Shown piece by piece: positions 1-5,942 of a stretch of DNA of 5,942 nucleotides. Each line of letters starts with the position of its first letter. Position 1 is the stretch's first letter. The notes beneath the pieces were generated by a model. That model saw nothing but the letters and a program-made list of their open reading frames with translations, did not search any database and had not been told where the DNA came from. The translations under genes were made by a program, and so were the position numbers. Source of the DNA: an uncultured Opitutia bacterium (lineage in GTDB: Bacteria; Verrucomicrobiota; Verrucomicrobiia; Opitutales; UBA953); the NCBI GenBank assembly GCA_903829855.1, contig CAIKRN010000199.1, forward strand, positions 1-5,942. The letters are read 5' to 3'.

Positions 1-1130
1 GGCGTAATCTCCGGCTCTTCCATCGGCAACACTGCCGAAACGGCCGCGGGGGCCGCATCAACGGCCGCGGAGAACGCCGCCCAATCATCCAAGCCACATT
101 CGCGACGAATGGCCTCACGCGCGAGCGACCCATTGCGCACACAGACGAGACTCATACTGCCGCCGAGCGGATTACCAAACGCATGGCCGAGCCCAGCTGA
201 GTCGGTATGGATCCCTTCAATCGCGGCGAAGAGCGTGTCACTTGTGCCGAGGCTGATGACGACCTTGCCCGGCTTCGATGCACCCATACCGACAAGGCTC
301 GAGGGGTTATCCCCCGTGCCGATGACGACCTGACAGTGAGGCGAGAAGCCATGCCGAGAGACAAAGTAAGCCGAAATTTTCCCAGCCACTGTCGACCCAG
401 GTCGCACGGGAGGAAGCTTGGCGGCGAGGTCTGGTGCCGTCGCGGCCAGCGCTGCAGGCGACCAATCGCCCTTCCGGATATCCATCAGATTCATGCCCGC
501 ACCATCACCGGTATCAATGGCGGCATCCTTGCCCGCGAGTACCGAGGCAAAGAATGAGGAGACGAGATGGACGCGCTTGGTCAGAGCCCAAGCCGCGGCA
601 TCGTTTTTAGCGAAACGACGAATCTGGGGTCCAGTGAAACGTTGCGTGGCAACCGAGCCAGTCAAGTCGCACACCGCTTGATTGCCGCCTAGGGCAGCGG
701 CGATTTCCGTGCACTCAGCGGAGGTGGAAGAGTCCATCCAGATTGGAGAGGTGCGACGAGAGAGCACCGGGGCGATCTTCGCGGAGAGCGACGTGGCCCG
801 AGTGCCATCGCTGAAGGCACCCACATAACCCGCACCGAGATAGACGCTACCGTGCTGCTGGCCGGAGACCGCCACTGCCTCGATCTTGGAAAGATCGGTG
901 AGTTTCGCTAGCCGATCCAGAGCGAGTTCTAGTCCATCGAGCCAGAGGAGCGGATCCGCATGCACTTCACCACCCTGCCCGCCACGGATAAATCCTTCCG
1001 GATGTCCGCGGTCAGGAAAATCGGCGCCGAAGGCCGCACGGGCACGGGCGACCGTCGTCCCCTTCACCGTATCGAGCACGAGCGCGGTCGCGCTCTGCGT
1101 GGATAGGTCCAGACCGAGGACGATCGCCAT
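1..1130 (-). CDS. xylB: Xylulokinase, eukaryote-like XYLB type (FGGY family), C-terminus cut by window edge
   Basis: Phosphorylates D-xylulose to D-xylulose-5-phosphate with ATP in the cytosol, the second step of the isomerase route of xylose use. The frame opens with MAIVLGLDLSTQS, the FGGY N-terminal phosphate-binding motif, with conserved Asp8. QQHGS (91-95), WMDSST (131-136), RFTGPQIRR (164-172), IDTGDGAGMNLMDI (205-218), TGDNPSS with the probable catalytic Asp274, GTSDTLF (295-301) and RNGSL (332-336) follow. Several of these blocks (WMDSST, RFTGxQI, GMNLxxI, GTSDTLF, the terminal EITP) match human and Arabidopsis XYLB as I recall them, better than E. coli XylB. Within the window 376 codons are present; by comparison with human XYLB (about 536 residues) roughly 140-160 are missing on the left. 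The ATG at 1130 lies 4 nt after the xylA stop and just ahead of the FGGY motif, so the start is secure. It is almost certainly translated from the xylA message. Only AAGG, 3 nt from the ATG and overlapping the xylA stop, resembles a ribosome site. Confidence 0.93.
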   Translation of the reverse strand, partial: MAIVLGLDLSTQSATALVLDTVKGTTVARARAAFGADFPDRGHPEGFIRGGQGGEVHADPLLWLDGLELALDRLAKLTDLSKIEAVAVSGQQHGSVYLGAGYVGAFSDGTRATSLSAKIAPVLSRRTSPIWMDSSTSAECTEIAAALGGNQAVCDLTGSVATQRFTGPQIRRFAKNDAAAWALTKRVHLVSSFFASVLAGKDAAIDTGDGAGMNLMDIRKGDWSPAALAATAPDLAAKLPPVRPGSTVAGKISAYFVSRHGFSPHCQVVIGTGDNPSSLVGMGASKPGKVVISLGTSDTLFAAIEGIHTDSAGLGHAFGNPLGGSMSLVCVRNGSLAREAIRRECGLDDWAAFSAAVDAAPAAVSAVLPMEEPEIT

Positions 1131-1134
1131 GGCC

Positions 1135-2445
1135 TTAGCGGATATACTCGTTGATCAGATTCTCGAGCATCTCCTGGCGGCCGGAATCGAGGCGCGGAGG
1201 CGTGACGCCTTGAGCATAAGCATCGAGCTGGGCGAGGGTGACCTTGCGGGACTCAATCTTCTTGCCGATACCGCTGTCCCAGGACGAATAACGCTTGGCG
1301 ACGAACTTATCCATCTTGCCGTCTTGGATGATGGCATGCGCGATTTTGAGGCCGCGAGCGAACGCATCCATCCCACCGATGTGGGCGTGGAAAAGATCGA
1401 CGGGCTCGTGGGATTCGCGACGACGCTTGGCATCGAAGTTAAGGCCGCCCTTCGTGAAGCCGCCCATCTTGAGGATGCGCAGCATGATATTAGTCGTCAG
1501 GTAAAGGTCCGTCGGGAACTGGTCCGTATCCCAGCCAAGGAGCGTGTCGCCGCGATTGGCGTCGACTGAGCCGAGGGCGTCGGAGCCGATGGCGACTTCC
1601 ATCTCATGCTCCATCGTATGGCCCGCAAGGGTGGCATGGTTGGTCTCGAGGTTCAGCTTAAAGTGCTTCAGGAGGCCGTATTCACGGAGGAAGTTGAGGC
1701 AGGCCGCCGCATCCGAATCATACTGGTGGGTCGAGGGTTCGCGCGGCTTAGGTTCGATGAGGAACTGTCCCTTGAAGCCGATCTTCTTCGCGTGGTCGAC
1801 CGCGAGGTGCAATAGCGCCGCAAGGTGATCCAGTTCGCGCTTCATATTAGTGTTCAGCAGGGTCGCGTAACCTTCGCGTCCGCCCCAGAATACATAACCT
1901 TCGCCGCCGAGCGCCTTAGTGGCTTCAAGCGCATGACGGACCTGGCTGGCACCATAGGCGAAAACATCGGCGTTCGGCGAGGTGCCGGCACCCTGAGCAT
2001 AACGCGGATGGGAGAAGAGGCAGGCGGTGCCCCAGAGGAGCTGCTTGCCGGTGCCCTTCTGGAAAGCCTTCAGCTCCTGGGTAACGCGAGCGAGATTGGC
2101 ATGCGTCTCCGCGAGGGTCTTACCTTCGGGGGCGATGTCGCGGTCATGGAAGCAATAGAAGTCGATCTGGCACTTCTGGAGGAACTCGAAGAAGACCGGC
2201 ACGCGGCGGAGTGCGTTATCGAGCGAGTCAGAACCATCATCCCAAGGCATCAGGGCGGTGCCGGCACCGAAAGGATCTGAAAGGCTGTTGCGCATGACGT
2301 GCCAATAGGCCGCCGCAAAGCGCATGTGGTCCTTCATCTTCTTCCCGCCGATCTTCTCGTTCGGGTTGTAGTGCTTAAAGGCGAACGGGTTCTTGGACTT
2401 CGATCCTTCGAACTCGATTTGGGGAACAGTAGGGAAGTGCGACAT
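1135..2445 (-). CDS. xylA: Xylose isomerase (complete, E. coli-like long class II type)
   Basis: Interconverts D-xylose and D-xylulose in the cytosol with two divalent metal ions; first gene of the xylA-xylB operon. The 436-residue product is close to E. coli XylA (440) and matches it end to end, from FEGSKSKNPFAFKHYNP (12-28) to SGRQEMLENLINEYI (421-435). Visible active-site residues are the catalytic His100/Asp103 pair in FYCFHDRD. Metal and substrate ligands are Glu231 and Lys233 (EPKP), Glu267 and His270 (NLETNH), Asp295 (SVDANRGD), Asp306 and Asp308 (GWDTDQF) and Asp338 (NFDAK). All expected ligands are present, so the enzyme should be active. The frame stays open upstream to 2604, but the ATG at 2445 was chosen because family homology begins there and the extra 53 residues are low-complexity and overlap the panC start. 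The start has no Shine-Dalgarno; a pyrimidine tract precedes it instead. TAA at 1135-1137 is followed 4 nt later by xylB. Confidence 0.97.
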   Translation of the reverse strand: MSHFPTVPQIEFEGSKSKNPFAFKHYNPNEKIGGKKMKDHMRFAAAYWHVMRNSLSDPFGAGTALMPWDDGSDSLDNALRRVPVFFEFLQKCQIDFYCFHDRDIAPEGKTLAETHANLARVTQELKAFQKGTGKQLLWGTACLFSHPRYAQGAGTSPNADVFAYGASQVRHALEATKALGGEGYVFWGGREGYATLLNTNMKRELDHLAALLHLAVDHAKKIGFKGQFLIEPKPREPSTHQYDSDAAACLNFLREYGLLKHFKLNLETNHATLAGHTMEHEMEVAIGSDALGSVDANRGDTLLGWDTDQFPTDLYLTTNIMLRILKMGGFTKGGLNFDAKRRRESHEPVDLFHAHIGGMDAFARGLKIAHAIIQDGKMDKFVAKRYSSWDSGIGKKIESRKVTLAQLDAYAQGVTPPRLDSGRQEMLENLINEYIR

Positions 2446-2589
2446 GGCTGGAGGGAGGAGTGAGTCTTCCGACTTTGGGGTTCCAGCCTGACCTGCCAAG
2501 TAAGGAATCGGTGGCGGGTATGACGAAAACGACAAAGGTGCGGTGAAGTGTTCCTTGCGGGCAGACCCTCGCCCCCTAGGGTGGAATCC
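2446..2589. promoter_or_regulatory. Divergent intergenic region between xylA and panC
   Basis: These 144 bp separate the start codons of xylA (minus) and panC (plus), so promoters and control sites for both transcription units must lie here or inside the flanking coding ends. I found no pair of -35/-10 hexamers good enough to call on either strand; TATGAC at 2519-2524 is the best plus-strand -10-like hexamer but has no good partner. Minor symmetries are CCCTAGGG at 2574-2581 and GAA-GTG-TTC at 2546-2554. No clear XylR- or LacI-type operator was recognised. AGGG (2578-2581) sits 8 nt before the panC ATG and may act as a weak ribosome site. Confidence 0.5.
2450..2460 (-). promoter_or_regulatory. 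Pyrimidine-rich tract in place of a Shine-Dalgarno ahead of xylA
   Basis: Read on the minus strand, the bases just upstream of the xylA ATG are CTCCTCCCTCC, then AGCC, then ATG. This is the complement of a ribosome-binding site: a strong GGAGG lies on the plus strand, but no plausible plus-strand gene starts after it. The xylA start therefore probably relies on unstructured leader or S1-type initiation rather than anti-SD pairing. The tract is seen directly; its role is an inference. Confidence 0.25.
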
Positions 2590-3432
2590 ATGGAGGTCGT
2601 CCACACCATTCCCGAATTACGCGCGGCGGTCGCCCGTGCCCGGGCCGCTGGCCAAACCATCGGCTTCGTGCCGACGATGGGCTGCCTGCATGAAGGACAC
2701 CTCAGCCTGATACGCCGGGCCAAGCAGGAAGCCGGCTTCGTGCTCGTCTCGATTTTCGTCAATCCCACCCAGTTCGGGCCCAATGAGGATTTTAGTAAAT
2801 ACCCCCGGACCTTCGATGCCGACCAGGCCGGATGCGCGCAAGCGGGCGCGGATCTGATTTTCGCGCCCTCGACAGAAGCTTTCTACGCCGCGGACGCCAC
2901 CACCACCGTGCAAGTGGCCGGTGTCTCCGCTGGACTCTGCGGCGAATTCCGTCCGGGACACTTCGCCGGCGTCGCCACCGTCGTTGCGATGCTCTTCAAC
3001 GCCGCCCAGGCCGACGTCGCAATTTTCGGTCGCAAAGACCTACAACAGCTAGCCGTCATTCGCCGCCTCGTGTGCGACCTACACTTCCCGGTGCGAATCA
3101 TCGCACACGAGACCATCCGCGAAACCGACGGGCTCGCGATGAGTTCGCGCAATCGCTACCTAGCCACCGACGATCGAAAAAAGGCTGCCGTGATTCCGCA
3201 AGCCTTGGAAGCCGCCCGCAAACTCGCTCAATCGGGCGTCACCGATTCGGCACAACTTTGCTCCGCGGCCACCCGACTCCTTGCCGCCGAGCCCGCCGTA
3301 CGCTTGCAGTACTGCGAGATTGTGGACCTTGAGAATATGGCGAAGGTGCCGGATATCAGCGGCCGAAAATGTGCCATCGCAATCGCCTGCCATCTCGGCG
3401 CGACGCGCCTGATCGATAATCTCGACCTTTGA
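2590..3432 (+). CDS. panC: Pantothenate synthetase (pantoate--beta-alanine ligase)
   Basis: Joins pantoate and beta-alanine using ATP (through a pantoyl-adenylate) to give pantothenate, the coenzyme A precursor; cytosolic. The 280-residue product is the usual length (E. coli 283). The nucleotidyltransferase signature is clear: FVPTMGCLHEGHLSL (26-40) with the PTMG and HxGH (His34, His37) elements. SIFVNPTQF (54-62), YPRT (71-74), RPGHFAGV (121-128), FGRKDLQQ (146-153, with Lys149/Asp150) and AMSSRNRYL (183-191) follow. The C-terminal lid domain ends in the typical ATRLIDN (271-277). The frame is open from 2548, but the ATG at 2590 is preferred: family homology starts with EVVHTIPELR and a weak AGGG lies 8 nt upstream. 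The gene stands alone here, divergent from xylA, with no panB or panD in view. Its TGA abuts the stop codon of the opposing transporter gene, with no terminator between them. Confidence 0.97.
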   Translation: MEVVHTIPELRAAVARARAAGQTIGFVPTMGCLHEGHLSLIRRAKQEAGFVLVSIFVNPTQFGPNEDFSKYPRTFDADQAGCAQAGADLIFAPSTEAFYAADATTTVQVAGVSAGLCGEFRPGHFAGVATVVAMLFNAAQADVAIFGRKDLQQLAVIRRLVCDLHFPVRIIAHETIRETDGLAMSSRNRYLATDDRKKAAVIPQALEAARKLAQSGVTDSAQLCSAATRLLAAEPAVRLQYCEIVDLENMAKVPDISGRKCAIAIACHLGATRLIDNLDL

Positions 3433-4308
3433 TTAAGAGAGGCTGAGGTAAACCGCCGCCAGTAAGATGAGCGCCCCGATCAGACGGCGCGTCATGATGG
3501 CCTTGCCCACATGTTTCTCGGTATTGGAGAACCAGTGTCCGACGACCCAGACCAACGCGACGCTCCAAAGACCACGGGTATTATAGAGGACATTCGTGAC
3601 CGTCACCTGATGGTATTCAGCGATACAGTAAGCGATACCCATCGCCTGAATGGTCAAGAGCAGCCCACCGCTAAAAGCCCACTTGACCATCGGGCGCGGC
3701 ATCTGGCTCAGCGGGGCGGAGAAGAATGGAATCAAAGCAAAGGACAGGAGGCCGACGGTCGCAAACATCACCGGCCCAAAATGCCCGAAGCCGAAAGCCG
3801 GTACCCAAAGCTGCTGCATAACATCCGTCGCCGCAAAGGCGATGGAGGCCAGAAACGCGAACACGACGCTGACCAGTAGGCGCTGGCGGTTCGCCTGCCA
3901 CTCGCCGCCCAAGAGGGCCAACGCGAGTGTGGTCAAAAAAGTCGCCGCCCAGAGCTTCGGATCCAACTGTCCTTTCGCCAGAAAGACGAATAGCGCGACA
4001 AAGACCACCTTCGTCCCGAGTACGGGCGTCGCGATGGAGATGTCTCCCCGGCTGATAGCGATGAAGGTGAAGACTTGGCCGATAAAGAAAGCCGTGCCTG
4101 CCAGCACGGCGTGCGTCACATTGGTAGCGGTGAAGGGCTCGCCGCCATGCAGCAGCCAGGTTTGGAAAAGCACGGCCCCCAGCAGGTTCACGATAAAGAC
4201 CACCCGCCACGGATGCCCCCCGTCCATCGCCCGTTTGAGCATCATCGCGGCGAAGGTATAGCCCAAGGCCGAGCAAAGGGGGATGATGATGGAGGCGGGC
4301 GGATGCAT
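3433..4308 (-). CDS. EamA/DMT-superfamily membrane transporter, substrate unknown
   Basis: A 291-residue inner-membrane protein with about ten hydrophobic helices (roughly 5-24, 34-54, 65-86, 90-111, 117-135, 142-163, 174-196, 207-229, 236-258, 269-289). They fall into two five-helix halves, the architecture of drug/metabolite transporters with duplicated EamA domains. The segment FIAISRGDISIATPVLGTKVVFVALF (82-107) has the small-residue and proline pattern typical of EamA helices 3-4; NVLYNTRGLWSVALVW (239-254) is the corresponding stretch in the second half. Many members export amino acids or other metabolites, but nothing here specifies a substrate. The reading frame is open up to 4899, but that extension lacks membrane character and is antisense to the next gene, so the ATG at 4308, just before the first helix, was taken as the start. 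There is no Shine-Dalgarno at normal spacing: an AAGGGGG is about 18 nt upstream. The gene is convergent with panC (zero spacing) and divergent from the coiled-coil gene. Confidence 0.85.
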   Translation of the reverse strand: MHPPASIIIPLCSALGYTFAAMMLKRAMDGGHPWRVVFIVNLLGAVLFQTWLLHGGEPFTATNVTHAVLAGTAFFIGQVFTFIAISRGDISIATPVLGTKVVFVALFVFLAKGQLDPKLWAATFLTTLALALLGGEWQANRQRLLVSVVFAFLASIAFAATDVMQQLWVPAFGFGHFGPVMFATVGLLSFALIPFFSAPLSQMPRPMVKWAFSGGLLLTIQAMGIAYCIAEYHQVTVTNVLYNTRGLWSVALVWVVGHWFSNTEKHVGKAIMTRRLIGALILLAAVYLSLS

Positions 4309-4422
4309 CAGACAGGCCCGAACGAACCCCCTTCCCTTCCCGCTGGCGAGCCAGAACCCAAATAACCGCCTAGCTGGCCGAGGGAATCTTGCCCCCTGGA
4401 GTGCAGCGGGCACACTGCTGGC
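4309..4422. promoter_or_regulatory. Divergent intergenic region between the DMT transporter and coiled-coil gene
   Basis: These 114 bp lie between two outward-facing start codons and should carry promoters for both genes. No convincing -35/-10 pair was found: TTGCCC at 4389-4394 is -35-like but has no matching -10. The region contains the pentamer CTGGC three times on the plus strand (4343, 4374, 4418) and once inverted (GCCAG, 4350), a possible but unproven protein-binding pattern. Neither flanking gene has a properly spaced ribosome-binding site. Confidence 0.4.
4343..4354. repeat. Short inverted repeat CTGGC-GA-GCCAG
   Basis: A perfect 5-bp inverted repeat with a 2-bp centre. The spacing is too short to form a good hairpin, so if functional it is more likely an operator half-site pair than a terminator. 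It could well be chance in GC-rich DNA. Confidence 0.25.
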
Positions 4423-5942
4423 ATGGGACAATTTTCTTACAAAAATGAAGCGGTCGAGCCGCACCGGAAGACTCTCTCCGAACAACTCATCCTCGACCTG
4501 CAGCATGTCGCCGACGCACCGTTGCTCGCCCTCGCCAAGCAGATTCCCGGTGGCTACATCCACCGCAAACCCTTCCTGCAGAACGCCAAGTGGCTCTTCA
4601 AGAAACGTCTCGGACACCTCGCCCAAGATGCGACGGCCATCGCTGAGCATCTCCCGTGGTACGCGGACGTATTGAAGGTCGAGAAAGCCAAACTCATGGA
4701 GCATCTGGACGAGCTTGCCGCAGTGATCGGTGGCCCTCGGGCCGCCTTGTTGTGCATCCTTTGGAATAACCAAGCGGAGCAAAAGGACGCCGCCCTGCCG
4801 AGCGATCAACTCGCCAGACTCGCCACCCTTTCCAAGCCCCAAGCAAGCAAGCCAGACGGTAAAGCCTGGAAAACGGTGATGGCGAAGTTCAGCGGGCAAA
4901 CCGACAAGACCCCGCCGGATTCAGCGGACGCCCTGGATTCCGCCGACCGCACTTTACGCCGACTCCAACAAGACCTCGCCCAAGGCAAGGCGGCCCGCGA
5001 AAACGAACTCCGCCAAGTCCGTCGCCAGCATGCGAATGAAATTGAGGCCAAAGAAATCGAGATTCGAAAGGTGCGCGAAGAGGCCACCCGCCAAGCCCAA
5101 GAGTCATCTCAGAATCTCAGCGCCCTCGAATCATCGGTCATCGCCGCCAACGTTCGCTCCGCCAAGTCCGAGGAAGAAATCCTCCGCCTCCGCGGCGAAC
5201 TCGACCGAGCCCGCGAACAGGTGTCCAAGCGGGCCCGCGAAATCGCCGAGGAATTACTCTCGGAAGAAATCCGCCCTTGGCTTGCCGATGCACGCACCTT
5301 GAAGGCCGCCTCTGAAGAGGTCGCCAAACTCCGCCAGCTCACCACCGAAACCGTAGAAAAAGTCCGTAAAGCCCAGCGTGATGCCGACCCCTTCCTGGCC
5401 AAGGAACATGAATTGCGGCAGGCGATTCCCCAGATGGAAGACATGCTCAAACTCCTCCGACGCTACCAGCGCACCGCCGGCCAGACGCTCCCCGAGGTCA
5501 TCGCCCTCGAGAAACGCATCACGGAACACGTCGAGAAGGTGCGGTATGAGCTTGAGAAGCGCGATCACCCTTCCGACCCCTTCCTCGAACGCATTTCCGC
5601 CAAGATCAACGTGGCAGATGCCCGTGAATTAAAGTCGATTGAGAATGCCCTCGTGCTCGCCGAACAATCTGGCCTCGTCGATTCCCGCCATGCGGATCTC
5701 TACCGCCGGGACATTCATCGGCGGCGCTCTTACATCGCCGATCAAGCCTTTCACGAGCATAAGCAATCCGGGCCCCTAGCCTTACTCGAACGCGCGGCGG
5801 CCACCGGCGAACCAGCCCGCTTGGCGCTGGATGCCAATAACTTCGCCTGCCTCCGCCAGGATTATCTCGGCCTCAAACTGCCGAACAAGAAAAACGCGCA
5901 AGGCGAGAGCCGCATCATGCTGGATAACGCCGCCCGCCAAAA
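4423..5942 (+). CDS. Unrecognised long coiled-coil protein, possible C-terminal PIN/NYN-like nuclease domain; runs off right edge
   Basis: I do not recognise this protein. At least 506 codons are open from ATG 4423 to the window end with no stop, and an in-frame TAA at 4363-4365 limits how far upstream it could begin. There is no signal peptide or membrane segment, so it is probably cytosolic. Residues 1-135 look like a compact helical region (WLFKKRLGHL, 57-66; HLPWYADVL, 76-84; GGPRAALLCILWNN, 103-116). Residues 136-170 are a polar Pro/Ser/Asp-rich linker. Residues 171-320 are a charged Glu/Arg/Ala-rich coiled coil (for example ENELRQVRRQHANEIEAKEI, 193-212). Residues 320-450 are further helices, with DPFL at 322-325 and again at 385-388. 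Near the cut end, RLALDANNFACLR (466-478) has the hydrophobic-strand-then-Asp-x-Asn-Asn look of the first motif of NYN/PIN-type ribonucleases (Asp470). That is a tentative inference, because the rest of the domain is outside the window. Codon use matches the neighbours, giving no sign of recent transfer. There is no usable Shine-Dalgarno; GGAG is 21 nt away. Confidence 0.85.
   Translation, partial: MGQFSYKNEAVEPHRKTLSEQLILDLQHVADAPLLALAKQIPGGYIHRKPFLQNAKWLFKKRLGHLAQDATAIAEHLPWYADVLKVEKAKLMEHLDELAAVIGGPRAALLCILWNNQAEQKDAALPSDQLARLATLSKPQASKPDGKAWKTVMAKFSGQTDKTPPDSADALDSADRTLRRLQQDLAQGKAARENELRQVRRQHANEIEAKEIEIRKVREEATRQAQESSQNLSALESSVIAANVRSAKSEEEILRLRGELDRAREQVSKRAREIAEELLSEEIRPWLADARTLKAASEEVAKLRQLTTETVEKVRKAQRDADPFLAKEHELRQAIPQMEDMLKLLRRYQRTAGQTLPEVIALEKRITEHVEKVRYELEKRDHPSDPFLERISAKINVADARELKSIENALVLAEQSGLVDSRHADLYRRDIHRRRSYIADQAFHEHKQSGPLALLERAAATGEPARLALDANNFACLRQDYLGLKLPNKKNAQGESRIMLDNAARQ
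5384..5585 (+). repeat. Two copies of a 13-nt direct repeat inside the coiled-coil gene
   Basis: CCGACCCCTTCCT occurs at 5384-5396 and 5573-5585, exactly 189 nt (63 codons) apart and in the same frame. Both copies encode DPFL, each followed by a charged helical stretch. It may mark a weakly conserved duplicated helical unit, or be coincidence driven by a preferred codon set. Confidence 0.4.

Noticed and set aside
886..1569. Plus-strand open frame of 227 codons across the xylA-xylB junction
   Set aside because: It lies antisense to two clearly homologous genes. Its translation is Ser/Arg-rich at the start with no recognisable domain, typical of a shadow frame in GC-rich DNA.
1825..2280. Plus-strand open frame of 151 codons inside xylA
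   Set aside because: It is fully antisense to conserved xylA sequence. Its hydrophobic/Glu-rich translation mirrors the xylA codons and has no start context of its own.
2548..2589. Earlier ATG for panC at 2548
   Set aside because: The 14 added residues (MFLAGRPSPPRVES) are not part of the PanC family, and the ATG at 2590 has a weak AGGG at suitable spacing.
2446..2604. N-terminal extension of xylA by 53 residues
   Set aside because: Family homology begins at MSHFPTVPQIEFEGS, the extension is low-complexity, and it would run over the panC start codon.
4401..4425. Possible hairpin from TGCAGC and GCTGGCA around the start of the coiled-coil gene
   Set aside because: Pairing is short and imperfect and there is no T-run, so neither a terminator nor a riboswitch can be supported.
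4309..4899. Extension of the transporter frame upstream to 4899
   Set aside because: The extra roughly 197 residues have no membrane or family character and are antisense to the start of the coiled-coil gene, whose frame is long and uninterrupted.
4806..5568. Several minus-strand open frames inside the coiled-coil gene (for example 4806-5087, 5109-5450, 5254-5568)
   Set aside because: They are Ser/Arg-rich or compositionally biased shadows of a long plus-strand frame and have no recognisable domains.

Overview
This is a GC-rich bacterial window with five tightly packed protein-coding genes, two of them cut by the window edges. No rRNA, tRNA, CRISPR array, insertion sequence or phage gene was seen. 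The host is most likely a Verrucomicrobiota-like (Opitutales-type) or related environmental bacterium. That guess rests on the GC-rich codon use, the near absence of Shine-Dalgarno motifs, and an E. coli-like xylose isomerase paired with a xylulokinase that resembles the animal and plant XYLB proteins. It is an inference; no marker gene fixes the taxonomy.

Layout. Positions 1-2445, minus strand, hold a two-gene xylose operon: xylA (xylose isomerase, complete) followed after 4 nt by xylB (xylulokinase, C-terminus beyond the left edge). Positions 2446-2589 are a short divergent intergenic region. Positions 2590-3432, plus strand, hold panC (pantothenate synthetase, complete). It meets, with zero intergenic bases, the stop codon of a minus-strand EamA/DMT-type membrane transporter gene (3433-4308). 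A second divergent spacer (4309-4422) separates that gene from a long plus-strand reading frame (4423 to the right edge, at least 506 codons). This last gene encodes a cytosolic-looking protein with a helical N-terminal region, a long charged coiled coil, and the beginning of what may be a PIN/NYN-type nuclease domain.

How the genes work together. XylA converts D-xylose to D-xylulose and XylB phosphorylates it to xylulose-5-phosphate, which enters the pentose phosphate pathway. No xylose transporter or xylose regulator is visible. PanC makes pantothenate for coenzyme A and has no evident functional link to xylose use. The DMT transporter and the coiled-coil protein have no assignable substrate or pathway.

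Most of the window is ordinary metabolism. The item most worth following is the unrecognised coiled-coil protein at 4423-5942, followed by the eukaryote-like xylulokinase.
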